DNA from: H2-BAC3 sp045863035
GTDB lineage: Bacteria > Bacteroidota > Ignavibacteria > Ignavibacteriales > Ignavibacteriaceae
Assembly: GCA_045863035.1 (NCBI GenBank)
Contig: BTUV01000003.1
Span: 102,525-166,524 of the forward strand
Length of the DNA: 64,000 nt
Reading direction: 5' to 3'
The notes under the pieces were generated by a model. That model was not told the DNA's origin. It worked only from the letters and a program-made list of their open reading frames with translations, and did not search any database. Below are positions 52,845 through 62,167 of this stretch, piece after piece. Both the position numbers and the translations under genes were made by a program. The first letter of the stretch is position 1, and each line of letters opens with the position of its first letter.

Positions 52845-53947
52845 CAGGGTCTGCCCCCAATCACATTTTTCTCCCACAATTGTCCGGTGCTGTAATCTTC
52901 CAGATATGCCTCAAATTCAACAGGGTTTGCCCTGCGGTATTCAGATGCTCTTTGTTTCCGGTCAATAACAACCAAATCATGCAATTCAAAGTTATTAACC
53001 AGACTTAAAGATTGTGTAGCTGCAAATACCTGACAATGTTCGGAGGCAGACTTTATAAGTCCCGCGAGCAAATCAATCGCGCTTGGATGAAGCCCCAATT
53101 CCGGTTCATCCAAAAAAAGCACAGCAGGTAAATCAGAAGGTTTTTGACCCAACAAACTTATAAGCGCGATAACACGCAGCATTCCGTCTGAGGCCTGACT
53201 TGCATTAAAAACTTTAATACTTCCTTTTTCTTTCCATCGGAGAAGAATTTTATCATATTCAGGGTACAACTCAAAATCATCAAAAAAGGGCAGTACTACT
53301 CGTATATATGAAACAATCCTTCTATAATAGAGCGGCTCTTCATTCTGAAGACGAAAAAGAAAACTGCCCAGATTATCACCATTCGGCTTAAGCCAACGAC
53401 TGTCATCCTTAGACCACTTCAGCCGGATATTTGCAGTTTCAGAAGTATTATAAAACTGATGCACAATCAGTTTTTTCATCAAACTTAAAACAGTTACTGC
53501 TGTTTTATGCGTTTGTTCGGGTAACTTTGCCTCATCATATCCTGAACCATTTAAAATCCACTTGGCGGTATTTTCGCTGCCAATAGTATATGACCGGTAT
53601 TTTTCTTCCAGAAATTTTAATGTGTCCGGCTTTGCAAAACCAACACTAAAACCATATTCACTTATATCCGACTGGCTTTCAACAACTATTTGGGCGGATA
53701 TAGTGTTTGTAACTTCAGGACCATCGTGAAGTAAATCGCTTGCTCCGCCCTGATATGCTATAAACTCCTGCATTTTACCCACAGGGTTGAGCATTTTAGT
53801 CAGAAATCCAAAAAATGAAATGAAATTACTTTTGCCTGAACCATTTGGACCAATTAAAATATTCACCGGACCGGGTTCGAATTCTGTAATTTCCTTTATT
53901 GATTTATATCCCGAAAGAGAAAAAGATTTCAGTTTAATCACTGCCAT
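52844..53947 (-). CDS. ABC/SMC-like AAA ATPase, OLD-type defence partner
   Basis: This 367-residue ATPase has Walker A GPNGSGKSN at 33-41 (within VNILIGPNGSGKSNFISFF). The signature region is FNASQASDGMLRVIALISLL, Walker B is LFLDEPELGLHP near 276-287, and an H-loop-like ATQS follows. The order matches the AAA_21 ATPases paired with TOPRIM proteins. No coiled-coil arms are long enough for SMC or Rad50. It is coupled to the DUF4276 gene by a one-base overlap. The likely role is sensing phage or foreign DNA and licensing the nuclease; this is inference from architecture. Confidence 0.8.
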   Translation of the reverse strand: MAVIKLKSFSLSGYKSIKEITEFEPGPVNILIGPNGSGKSNFISFFGFLTKMLNPVGKMQEFIAYQGGASDLLHDGPEVTNTISAQIVVESQSDISEYGFSVGFAKPDTLKFLEEKYRSYTIGSENTAKWILNGSGYDEAKLPEQTHKTAVTVLSLMKKLIVHQFYNTSETANIRLKWSKDDSRWLKPNGDNLGSFLFRLQNEEPLYYRRIVSYIRVVLPFFDDFELYPEYDKILLRWKEKGSIKVFNASQASDGMLRVIALISLLGQKPSDLPAVLFLDEPELGLHPSAIDLLAGLIKSASEHCQVFAATQSLSLVNNFELHDLVVIDRKQRASEYRRANPVEFEAYLEDYSTGQLWEKNVIGGRP

Positions 53948-54391
53948 TTTAGTGTTTCCTGCAGGTTTTTTGTTTTACTTCTTATCAATTCTAAAATAAT
54001 AAAATATCAAATAGCAGCTTAATCGCTGCTTTTCATCATAAAAAAAAGTATCCCCTGCTAATATAGCACAAAGCCAATTGGTAACTTTCCCGGGTTTAGC
54101 AAAATTTAAGATCCTCCGTAGAATTCCGGTAAAAATAAACTTACGAATCCACTCAACTACGGGTAAGCCGGCTTTTACAAGTACCGGAGATGTGCGCTTT
54201 TGGGAAAGCTTGTCCGGGTAAAAAAATCTGGCGGTTTTTCGAAGAAAACCCATCATTACCCCCCCCTTTTTTTTTCTTTACTTAGGTTCTCCGGGACTCC
54301 TTTCTTTTGCGCTTACCGATGCAAATGAGGCAAAATTTTCCAACCCCATGAATTTTTCTATTGACTAATGTTAAATTTTTTATTAAATGTG
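53948..54391. other. Intergenic region with homopolymer tracts
   Basis: About 440 bases. It includes adjoining runs of 8 C and 9 T near 54258-54275. A weak 93-codon frame on the minus strand (53975-54256) resembles no known family. No RNA gene recognised. Confidence 0.5.
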
Positions 54392-54420
54392 TTGCTTTTT
54401 GGAAAATTCTCTTTATCTTG
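54392..54420 (+). promoter_or_regulatory. Bacteroidota-type promoter of the RRM gene
   Basis: TTG (54392-54394), a 19-base spacer and TATCTTG (54414-54420) fit the TTG-N19-TAnnTTTG consensus closely. A leader of about 60 bases follows before the GTG start. Confidence 0.55.
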
Positions 54421-54485
54421 CAAAGCGGGTTTTTATGTCCGCATTGTTAATTCATTTTTTTTGGTTCTTTTTTCGAGGTTCTTAA

Positions 54486-54734
54486 GTGGCTGTAAAACTT
54501 TTCGCCGGTAATCTTCCTTGGACTTTGAATGATGATTCTCTCAAATCATTGTTCGAGCCGCATGGCAAGATTGTATCTGCCAGGATCATAAAAGATCGTG
54601 ATACTGGTAAGTCCAGAGGTTTTGGTTTTGTTGAATTTGAAGACAACGCCGAAGCTGAAAAAGCGATGCAAGCGTTAAATGGTTCAGAAATGAACGGACG
54701 CAAGATTATCGTCAACGAAGCAAAAGCTCGTTAA
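54486..54734 (+). CDS. RRM-domain RNA-binding protein
   Basis: This 82-residue protein is a single RNA recognition motif, with RNP2 LFAGNL (5-10) and RNP1 KSRGFGFVEF (42-51). It resembles the short bacterial RNA-binding proteins of cyanobacteria and Bacteroidota, often cold-induced. It starts at GTG 54486 with GAGG 9 bases upstream. The long leader may carry post-transcriptional control. The gene is monocistronic. Confidence 0.93.
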   Translation: MAVKLFAGNLPWTLNDDSLKSLFEPHGKIVSARIIKDRDTGKSRGFGFVEFEDNAEAEKAMQALNGSEMNGRKIIVNEAKAR

Positions 54735-54838
54735 CGTTCATCTGATTGTTTCTGGTGGGGGGTGTTCCTTTTCAATGTTTCTGTCCTGATCTAAAAAGGC
54801 CGAGATTGTTTCAAAGTGAGGTCGCCCCTTCTTTTACC

Positions 54839-56092
54839 TTATGTTTTCTGTTTCTTCTTTTTTGCCGCGGGGAATAAAATATTATTCAGAATAAGCCGGT
54901 AACCCGGTGAATTTTTGAACAGATTCAGATCCGTTGGCGGGTCACCCACTGCGTGCTGATAATCCTCCGGGTCATGCCCCCCGTAAAAGGTAAATGTTCC
55001 TCTTCCGAAATTCCCGTGTATATACTTAATCTGATCCGTTCCCGCGCGCTCCCCCATAATAATAATTGAAGGTTTAATTAACTCACGCCTGAACATCGTG
55101 GTCTGCCCCATAAACCCTCTGATAATATTTGCGTGATTCTGCGTAAGCATGGTCGGCACCGGGTCATATTTGGCTGAAAATTCGAATAAAGTGAAATAGT
55201 CATTCTGTGCATCAAGAATTTCCCCCGGCTGAATATCTATATTACTGTATTCGTATATATAAGGGTTCGATTCCAGTCTGAATTTCTCAAACGCAAGAGA
55301 GTTTGAAAAATCAAGTTTTGACTGCGCCTGCGGGTCAGCAGCATCACCGTCAAACATCCGTTCGCATATATCAGTAGTATGGGCAGTCAATGAAATATCG
55401 TATGAATCTGTAGCCGAGCACATGGCAAACATAAACCCGCCGTTGCCTGTAAAACTCTTTATTTCAAACGCTACGGCAAGCATCATCTCAGATACTTTTT
55501 TATATCCCAGTTTTTTTGCCTCATTTTCGTAACGAATCTGCTGCTCTATATACCAGGGGGCATTACTAAAACTCGCGTAAAACTTTCCGTACTGCCCGGT
55601 AAAGTCTTCATGATGCAGGTGCAGCCAGTCATATTTAGCAAGATCACCCCGAAGAATTTCCTCGTTCCATATTTTATCGTAAGGAATTTTTGCGTATTCA
55701 AGCGCGAGCGTAACAGCATCATCCCACGGCGCAAAGCCGGGCGGCACATATACGGCTACCTTGGGAGCTTTTTCCAGACGGATGAGTTCCATATTCTCAT
55801 CTTCGCTCTGCACAACGGAATATATATCAACCATCTTTGAAGCGCTTACTATATCAAACGAGACCCCTTCAACGCGGCATTCGGTCTCAATTTCGCGCGT
55901 GTGGTCAATCATAAACGACCCGCCGCGGTAGTTAAGCAGCCAGTCCGCTTTCAGGTTCTTTTCAAGCGCTTTATACGTTACTCCGTATGCCTTCAGATGG
56001 TTTTGCTGGCTGTTATCCATATATATCAGCAGCTTATCTTGTGAATAAAACAAGCTCTGTATGATAACAACGAGAATCAGGGTTTTCAGCAT
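54839..56092 (-). CDS. Conserved exported protein of unknown function (often mislabelled asparagine synthetase B)
   Basis: This 417-residue protein has a signal peptide (LKTLILVVIIQSLFYS). The start DKLLIYMDNSQQNHLKAYGV and LLNYRGGSF match a Bacteroidota family that databases commonly call asparagine synthetase B. I see neither an N-terminal catalytic Cys nor the SGGxDS ATP-pyrophosphatase motif, so that name is not supported. A segment KVAVYVPPGFAPWDDAV and FTFYGGHDPEDYQH suggests a class I amidotransferase-like (ThuA-like) fold. It is exported, so a role in the envelope is likelier. Confidence 0.7.
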   Translation of the reverse strand: MLKTLILVVIIQSLFYSQDKLLIYMDNSQQNHLKAYGVTYKALEKNLKADWLLNYRGGSFMIDHTREIETECRVEGVSFDIVSASKMVDIYSVVQSEDENMELIRLEKAPKVAVYVPPGFAPWDDAVTLALEYAKIPYDKIWNEEILRGDLAKYDWLHLHHEDFTGQYGKFYASFSNAPWYIEQQIRYENEAKKLGYKKVSEMMLAVAFEIKSFTGNGGFMFAMCSATDSYDISLTAHTTDICERMFDGDAADPQAQSKLDFSNSLAFEKFRLESNPYIYEYSNIDIQPGEILDAQNDYFTLFEFSAKYDPVPTMLTQNHANIIRGFMGQTTMFRRELIKPSIIIMGERAGTDQIKYIHGNFGRGTFTFYGGHDPEDYQHAVGDPPTDLNLFKNSPGYRLILNNILFPAAKKKKQKT

Positions 56093-56123
56093 TATGATAT
56101 GATATTATTCTTCAGAACGGAAC

Positions 56124-56160
56124 AACCGGCGGAACCGCTGCCAGGGGGGCTCCGCCGGTT
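56124..56160 (-). terminator. Hairpin after clpX
   Basis: Arms AACCGGCGGA (56124-56133) and TCCGCCGGTT (56151-56160) pair perfectly. No clear T run follows in the clpX direction, so it may be a weak terminator or an RNA 3'-end protector. Confidence 0.45.
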
Positions 56161-56178
56161 AAATATATACACCGGCTT

Positions 56179-57438
56179 TTAAGCGGACTGCTTTTCGCCT
56201 TCAATAAAAATGGGCTCCGCGCCCTCCTCAATCACCTCCCTGGTAATGATGCACTTGCAGGGAGCTTCACGCGAGGGAAGATCAAACATGATATCGATCA
56301 TGAATTCTTCAACTATTGAGCGGAGAGCGCGCGCGCCCGTTTTCCGCGCGATTGCTTTTTTTACCATTGCATCAATGGCAAACGGATCAAATTCAAGCTC
56401 AATATTTTCATACGCAAACAGCTTTTTATACTGTTTGAGTATTGCATTCTTCGGCTTGAGCAGAATGTTTTTCAGCGCTTCTTCACTTAATGAATGAAGC
56501 GGAGCGATAACCGGTATTCTTCCAATCAGCTCCGGAATCAAACCGAATCGCAGCAAATCCTCAGGTGCAGCCGAGGCGAGCAGCTCATCATCATTAAGAT
56601 GATGCTTTTCATCTATATCGGCAGCAAAGCCATATTTGCTCTTGTTGATGCGGGCTGCAATAATCTTTTCGATGCCCTCAAATGCTCCCCCCACAATAAA
56701 GAGGATATTCTTGGTGTTGACGTTAATGAGATTTTGCTCCGGATGTTTCCTTCCTCCTTTAGGGGGAACTCCCGCAATTGTACCTTCCAGAATTTTAAGA
56801 AGCGCCTGCTGCACTCCTTCACCTGATACATCGCGCGTGATTGAAGAGCTTTCACTTTTGCGTGCAATCTTGTCTATCTCATCAATATATACAATGCCTC
56901 TTTGCGCCCTTTCAAGATTATAATCTGAGGCCTGCAGCAGATGAACCAGAACGGTTTCAACATCATCTCCCACGTAACCGGCTTCAGTTATCGTAGTCGC
57001 ATCAGCAATCGCGAAAGGCACATCCAGTATCTTTGAAAGTGTCTGAGCCAGAAGTGTTTTTCCTACACCGGTCGGACCCAGCAGAAGGATGTTACTTTTT
57101 TCAATCTCAACGTCATCCAGCTCAAAAAAGATATTGTCAGAATTAATTCTCTTGTAATGATTATGCACTGCCACAGAAAGAATTCTTTTGGCACGGTCCT
57201 GACCAATAACAAACTGGTCAAGAACTTCCTTTATACCTGCCGGTGTAAGTTTTCTGGTATCCCGCTTGGGTTTTGGTGTGCTGTACGCGGCGATATTGCT
57301 TTTCAGAATATCAACACTGCTGGTAATGCAGATATCGCATATATAGACGTCCGGTCCGGCAATCAGACTGGTAACTTCTCCGGCACTTCTGCCGCAAAAT
57401 GAACATTTGTAGGGCTTACCGCCCGGTTTTTTTCCCAT
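56179..57438 (-). CDS. clpX: ATP-dependent Clp protease ATPase subunit ClpX
   Basis: A 419-residue AAA+ unfoldase. The zinc-binding domain has C12, C15, C34 and C37. Walker A is GPTGVGKT at 121-128, the pore loop GYVGD at 154-158 and Walker B IDEIDK at 185-190. It unfolds tagged proteins for ClpP. The loop that docks into ClpP, IGF in most ClpX, reads YGF here (KSKYGFAAD). clpP is not adjacent. It follows a TPR gene with a 2-base gap. Confidence 0.95.
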   Translation of the reverse strand: MGKKPGGKPYKCSFCGRSAGEVTSLIAGPDVYICDICITSSVDILKSNIAAYSTPKPKRDTRKLTPAGIKEVLDQFVIGQDRAKRILSVAVHNHYKRINSDNIFFELDDVEIEKSNILLLGPTGVGKTLLAQTLSKILDVPFAIADATTITEAGYVGDDVETVLVHLLQASDYNLERAQRGIVYIDEIDKIARKSESSSITRDVSGEGVQQALLKILEGTIAGVPPKGGRKHPEQNLINVNTKNILFIVGGAFEGIEKIIAARINKSKYGFAADIDEKHHLNDDELLASAAPEDLLRFGLIPELIGRIPVIAPLHSLSEEALKNILLKPKNAILKQYKKLFAYENIELEFDPFAIDAMVKKAIARKTGARALRSIVEEFMIDIMFDLPSREAPCKCIITREVIEEGAEPIFIEGEKQSA

Positions 57439-57440
57439 TA

Positions 57441-59309
57441 TTAACTGCTCTTATTCCTTAAACGTGTTAGTTTTTCTCTTACTTCTTCTGAAAAAATTGA
57501 CTTCGGAAATTTACTCAAAAAATCCTCATAAACCGAAACCGCACCGGAAGTATCTTTCAGGCCGTACTCACGCATATTTCCCAGCAAAAAGAGTAATTTG
57601 TCCGCAAAAATGTTCTTTTCAGTTGTCAGAATACTGTCAATAAATACGGCGGTTTCAGTATAGTTACCTGCTGAAACTCCGAGCCGGGCTAACCGTACCT
57701 GCGCAGTGTGTCTCAGTAAAAACGGGTATTTCTTATTCAGATGCACAAGATTAAACTTTTGTTCCGCTTCATTAAATTTACCCTCGGCTATCATCCGTTC
57801 CGCCCCGGCAAAGGCAGCCAAAGCCAGGGAGTCTTTCATGGCGCCGTTAATCACCATTGCCAGCTCAAGCGCGTCATTAGTTTTATTATCACTTCCGCTT
57901 TTACTTATCTGAGCCAAAAGCTCAGAAGCAGCAGAAAAATCACCTAAATAGAACCGGATTTCCGCCATGAGAAAATTAATGTTGCTCAGCTCCGCGGGGG
58001 GCAAACCGGGCTGGGTTTTGGCGGTCAGGAGTGTCCTTTCTGCCTCTAAAAGTTCCCCCCTTTTTATCTCTACTTCTGCTTTTCCCCTGTATGCAGCTTT
58101 TGTGCCCGGATAAAGCGGAAATTCATTAATGACGGCTGAATAATACTTCAGCGCTTCATCATACATGCCCAGAGCAAAATAAATAGCGCCAAGCCGTATG
58201 CGTGCTTCAACAGCAATTTCTGAGTAGGGATACTCTTTGATGATTTCATTATAAAGCCCGGTAACCTTCAGATAGCTTGAAGTGATTTCTTCACCAACCC
58301 GCGGGTAGGGTATCCATCGGTTCTCAGGTGCTTCAGCTTGAAGATATACCTTCCCTTCAAGCGAACGGACATAAGCAATTCTCCACTGTGGTATCCGCGG
58401 AGCTTTTGTATATGTGGCAAGCAGATAACTAAAAACCTCGGCAGACTGATCAAAAAGCTTATCATTAAAAAGACGCATACCGAACGAATATATATCCTCA
58501 CCGCCGCGATTCTGTTTTTTATCAAGTTCTTTATAAAGAACCATCGCTCCGGCTGTTTCCCCTGTTTCAGTATATACCTCCGCAAGCAGGCGCGTCACAT
58601 CCCGTGCGTCTGAATAAACCGGCCTGGAAAGCACTCGTACCGTTGCTTCGGCTGCGTCCGGCTTCCTTATATACGAAAGGATGCGCGACTGTACCGCGAA
58701 ATACTGCTCCGGCGCTGTCATCAGTAAATCCGCGTATTCTTCGGCTGCCGGTTCAAACTGCATCGTTACTGAATAAAGATACCCCAGATCAAAGGCAAAT
58801 GCTTTAATATTTCCGGTGTTTTCCTTCCCCAGCCGGAGAATCCGCAGCGCAAAGGTAAAGTCTCTGAGCTCAAGTGCCGCGTTTGAGAAGACCTTATACG
58901 AAACCGGATCAGAAGGGCTGGCTGATATATACGAACGCCAGAGTGAATCTGCTTTTGACTCATTTCCCATGGTGTAATAGGTTTTGCCAAGCAAAGCATA
59001 TAAATTCATATCTCCCCGAATCTGCTTCATTGCTGTTTCAAGCAGAAAAGCAGCTTTATCATGCTCCTTGAGCTGAGTATATACTCTGTGTAAAGCTAAA
59101 ATAAACTGCTGATTGAGCGGCTGCTTCTGATAGAGCTCCTCATATATCATTTTTGCCCGTGCAAAATCACCCGCCTGCTCATAACTCTGCGCCAGCATGA
59201 ACCGGTTGCCGGTATCATCATAACCCTGAGCCGGAGAGCCGCCCGCCCCGGCAATAAGGAACTGGAAAAGCAGCAGATAAAGAGTATAACTTTTTGAAAA
59301 ACTCAACAA
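57441..59309 (-). CDS. Exported TPR-repeat protein
   Basis: This 622-residue protein has a signal peptide (LYLLLFQFLIAGAGG). It is almost entirely TPR-like: AKMIYEELYQKQPLNQQFIL near 53-72, DEALKYYSAVINEFPLYPG and FNEAEQKFNLVHLNKKYPF. The C-terminal YEDFLSKFPKSIFSEEVREKL resembles outer-membrane assembly (BamD/YbgF-like) repeats. It probably scaffolds an envelope complex. It is cotranscribed with clpX (2-base gap), which is an unusual partnership. Confidence 0.85.
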   Translation of the reverse strand: MLSFSKSYTLYLLLFQFLIAGAGGSPAQGYDDTGNRFMLAQSYEQAGDFARAKMIYEELYQKQPLNQQFILALHRVYTQLKEHDKAAFLLETAMKQIRGDMNLYALLGKTYYTMGNESKADSLWRSYISASPSDPVSYKVFSNAALELRDFTFALRILRLGKENTGNIKAFAFDLGYLYSVTMQFEPAAEEYADLLMTAPEQYFAVQSRILSYIRKPDAAEATVRVLSRPVYSDARDVTRLLAEVYTETGETAGAMVLYKELDKKQNRGGEDIYSFGMRLFNDKLFDQSAEVFSYLLATYTKAPRIPQWRIAYVRSLEGKVYLQAEAPENRWIPYPRVGEEITSSYLKVTGLYNEIIKEYPYSEIAVEARIRLGAIYFALGMYDEALKYYSAVINEFPLYPGTKAAYRGKAEVEIKRGELLEAERTLLTAKTQPGLPPAELSNINFLMAEIRFYLGDFSAASELLAQISKSGSDNKTNDALELAMVINGAMKDSLALAAFAGAERMIAEGKFNEAEQKFNLVHLNKKYPFLLRHTAQVRLARLGVSAGNYTETAVFIDSILTTEKNIFADKLLFLLGNMREYGLKDTSGAVSVYEDFLSKFPKSIFSEEVREKLTRLRNKSS

Positions 59310-59431
59310 TTAAAAAACCGGATAATTACTAAATAAACAGATGAATGAGATTTTTACACTGATAATTTGACGCTCAATCCTTAAAAGTGATTCCGCCGGA
59401 TGAAATACCATTGGCTGAATAAACAATACCA

Positions 59432-59800
59432 TCACTTGTTAAAAAACAGCTTCATTGCATAGAGTACCAGAAACACGGCAAAAATCCTTTTGACTGTCAG
59501 CTCGGGTAAATCCGCCACCAGTTTTGAGGAAAAATAGCTCCCGATAACAAAGGTGACAACCATAATGAGCGCTGCTTTAACGTCAACATTTCCGGCTTTA
59601 TAATAATTCATCACGGCCAAAACCCCGATAGGCAGAAGCAAAAGAGCTAAAGAGGTTCCTTGCGCCAGTTTTTGTGAAAAACCGAGGAAAAACACCAGTC
59701 CGGGAATAATTAAAATACCACCGCCGATTCCCAGTAAACCGCTGGCAATTCCTGCTAACAATCCTACACCGAGCAAAACACTTATTTGATAAACATCCAT
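59432..59800 (-). CDS. TauE/SafE-family membrane protein, half-size
   Basis: This 122-residue protein has four membrane helices. It carries the TauE/SafE N-terminal signature GLLAGIASGLLGIGGGILIIPGL (about 13-35) and LAQGTSLALLLLP. Full members have about 250 residues with two such repeats; this one is a single repeat and would need to dimerise. Transport of sulfite, sulfonates or similar anions is typical of the family. The frame is intact and ends naturally, so it is a short family form rather than a fragment. Confidence 0.82.
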   Translation of the reverse strand: MDVYQISVLLGVGLLAGIASGLLGIGGGILIIPGLVFFLGFSQKLAQGTSLALLLLPIGVLAVMNYYKAGNVDVKAALIMVVTFVIGSYFSSKLVADLPELTVKRIFAVFLVLYAMKLFFNK

Positions 59801-60086
59801 ATTTTCCTTTTCTCCTGAACTTACTGATTAACTGTAACCGGAAACACCGCTCACTTTTTCCTTAATTTGGGAAAAGAAATGAACTTTCCCTCAGTTAAAA
59901 TAAGGCATTCTGACCGATTGATAATACATGCGAAATTTCAATTTTTTTTTGGTTCAATAATTGATAGAAAATCGTTCAGGTTGGTTCCGGCTTATTGCTC
60001 CAGAAAAGTGTGACCTTTGCTGAAAAGCTGCGGAGAAAACCGAAAGAATTTAGAAATACATCATCAAATACACGAATGAGGTTCTC
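59801..60086. other. Divergent intergenic region with poly-T tract
   Basis: About 286 bases between the TauE-like gene and the octaheme cytochrome gene. It includes nine consecutive T near 59942-59950. GAGG lies 7 bases before ATG 60087. No promoter of confident match or RNA gene was seen. Confidence 0.45.
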
Positions 60087-61817
60087 ATGTTAAATAAAAT
60101 ACTCCTCTTAGCATTCGTTTTTGCCACCCTGGCGGTTCCACAGAACTACAAAGGTGTCGAAAACTGCCAGATGTGCCATTCGAGTCCACTCAGAACTTTC
60201 CCTGGTTTCGCAAGCTGGGAAGCTACTCTGCATAACAAAATCCATCAGGCGCCAACCGCAGAAACCATGAAGGGTAATTATACTCTGACGGTTAATATGG
60301 GTGCGTCTTATGGGAATGCAACTGCTACCTTCAGAGTTGACGGCTCAAACTATTTTATTCAGCTTAACCCTGCTTCCGGCAGTATGGTTGAATATCAGGT
60401 TTCTTTCACCTACGGCGGCGGCTGGAAACAACGCTACTTAGTGAAAATCGGTGATAGTTATTATATTCCTCCTGTTCAATGGAACCTGAATAAATATAAG
60501 GATAATTCTACAGGTGGCTGGATAACCTATAACCCTCAGAACTGGTTCACATCCGCTGGGGCATTAAAGCCAATTGACAACACTTTCCGCACAAAATCCT
60601 GGGATAAAAACTGCGCAGGATGCCATGTCGTTCCGGGTAATAACGTTAATACTGTAAACAAAGTAGTTAGCGGAAGTGATACTTCCTGGGTTTACGGATG
60701 GGGCAACAATAACTCAGTAAAAAATATCGTTGTTGGATGCGAATCCTGCCATGGTCATACAACCGGTTTTGCGGGTGCCGGACACGCTAACTCTCTGACC
60801 GGTCTTAGCTATGAGCGCAAACTTGATGTCTGCGGTCAGTGCCACTTCAGAGGAAAAAGCAATGGCAATACTTATGAATTCCCAATTGATGAAGCAACCG
60901 GAAAAACTTATCAGCCGGGCGAAGACCTTTCAACATATATTATAAACGTACCTGGTCTCTGGCCTGACGGAAAATCCTCAAAACAGCATCATCAGCAGTC
61001 ACAGGATTTCAAATATGCAGCGCACTTCAGCTCTACGGTTGGAATGACCTGCGTAACCTGCCATGACCCTCATCAGGAAACCGCTTTCCCGCATCAGTTG
61101 AAAGAAGACTTCAACTCAATGACCCCGGGTGTTGGCTGCGTAAAATGTCATGGTGACAAAGCTGCTGAAACTAACGGCCGCAACAATCATACAAAACATC
61201 TGCAGTCTATGTCACAGTGCGCGAACTGCCACATGACCCATACTGCAATCACCGCGAAAGCTTATGATATTTCAAGCCATGCATTCACGGTTATTCGTCC
61301 GAGTGCTACTCTTGATCTTGCCACTGCTACAAACGGTATGATGAATACCTGCGCAATTGCCTGCCACCGTAACGGACAGGGCACACGCGGTTTTGGTCCG
61401 ACATTCGGTATTACCGATGCCAGCTTAACCAACTGGGCTGAAGCAACTGATATTGCTTTAGCTGATACACTGTGGAGATATTATCAGATCATGTATAATA
61501 TCGTTGGTATCAAACAGGAAGCTAACACAACACCTGAAACTTTTACACTTGAACAGAATTACCCTAATCCGTTCAATCCGACTACCACCATTAAGTTTGC
61601 AGTTTCCAAGGATGCGAAAGTCCGTCTGGAAATCTACTCCGTTGACGGTCAGTTGGTAAATGTCCTTGTTAATCAGCAGATGTCCGCAGGAAACTACAGC
61701 GCTCAGTGGGACGCAAGATCAATAACCGGTCTGATGGTTCCGAGCGGTATATATCTTTATCGTCTGACTGCGGATGATGCAGTAGTTATGACTAAAAAAA
61801 TGGTTCTGATGAAATAA
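60087..61817 (+). CDS. Octaheme cytochrome c with type IX sorting domain
   Basis: A 576-residue exported protein with a signal peptide (NKILLLAFVFATLAVPQ). Eight heme sites are visible: CQMCH (27-31), CAGCH, CESCH, CGQCH, CVTCH, CVKCH, CANCH and one variant CAIACH (CxxxCH, near 422). Non-heme inserts include FPIDEATGKTYQPGEDLSTY. The C-terminus (about 491-576, LEQNYPNPFNPTTTIKFAV...KMVLMK) is a type A sorting domain, so the mature cytochrome should be delivered to the cell surface or outside. The first half resembles multiheme cytochromes that surround an enzymatic or relay core. Extracellular electron transfer is a reasonable inference. Confidence 0.92.
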   Translation: MLNKILLLAFVFATLAVPQNYKGVENCQMCHSSPLRTFPGFASWEATLHNKIHQAPTAETMKGNYTLTVNMGASYGNATATFRVDGSNYFIQLNPASGSMVEYQVSFTYGGGWKQRYLVKIGDSYYIPPVQWNLNKYKDNSTGGWITYNPQNWFTSAGALKPIDNTFRTKSWDKNCAGCHVVPGNNVNTVNKVVSGSDTSWVYGWGNNNSVKNIVVGCESCHGHTTGFAGAGHANSLTGLSYERKLDVCGQCHFRGKSNGNTYEFPIDEATGKTYQPGEDLSTYIINVPGLWPDGKSSKQHHQQSQDFKYAAHFSSTVGMTCVTCHDPHQETAFPHQLKEDFNSMTPGVGCVKCHGDKAAETNGRNNHTKHLQSMSQCANCHMTHTAITAKAYDISSHAFTVIRPSATLDLATATNGMMNTCAIACHRNGQGTRGFGPTFGITDASLTNWAEATDIALADTLWRYYQIMYNIVGIKQEANTTPETFTLEQNYPNPFNPTTTIKFAVSKDAKVRLEIYSVDGQLVNVLVNQQMSAGNYSAQWDARSITGLMVPSGIYLYRLTADDAVVMTKKMVLMK

Positions 61818-61844
61818 TTTCTCTCACAAACCAATGTGATTCAG

Positions 61845-61877
61845 AAGGCACCGGGGAACCGGTGCCTTTGTTATTTT
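61845..61877 (+). terminator. Intrinsic terminator after the octaheme cytochrome
   Basis: Arms AAGGCACCGG (61845-61854) and CCGGTGCCTT (61859-61868) with a GGAA loop, followed by TGTTATTTT. Confidence 0.85.
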
Positions 61878-62167
61878 ACAGTAGTTATATTTGATGTTTC
61901 CTCAGTCCCGATGAGGAAAAACTTTTATGAAAAACGCATGCACACTTTGTACGGGGGCATCTGCTGATACATCAGCCGGCAATATCTCTGTGTTCTCTCC
62001 TTCCCTGACAATCAATTCCCTCTCTGATGTGTTTTCAGGTCTTACTGCTTACAACAACAGAAGCATGCTTACTCCGTCATTTCTCCAACTCAGACGCCCT
62101 TCCGGCGTAATCCGGAGATCGTCTAATCTAAACCTGACAACTTTTATACTACCTACAGGAGGCAGCC
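61878..62167. other. Spacer upstream of the last exported protein
   Basis: About 290 bases. A Ser/Thr-rich 85-codon frame (61927-62184) with a fair ribosome-binding site overlaps the next gene, but nothing else supports it. GGAGG lies 5 bases before ATG 62168. Confidence 0.4.

Noticed and set aside
53975..54256. 93-codon minus-strand frame
   Set aside because: Homopolymer-rich start, no recognisable domain, basic composition typical of non-coding AT-rich DNA; could still be a gene but is not supported.
59432..59800. TauE/SafE gene considered a pseudogene
   Set aside because: The frame is intact, and single-repeat members of about 120 residues are a recurrent form of the family.
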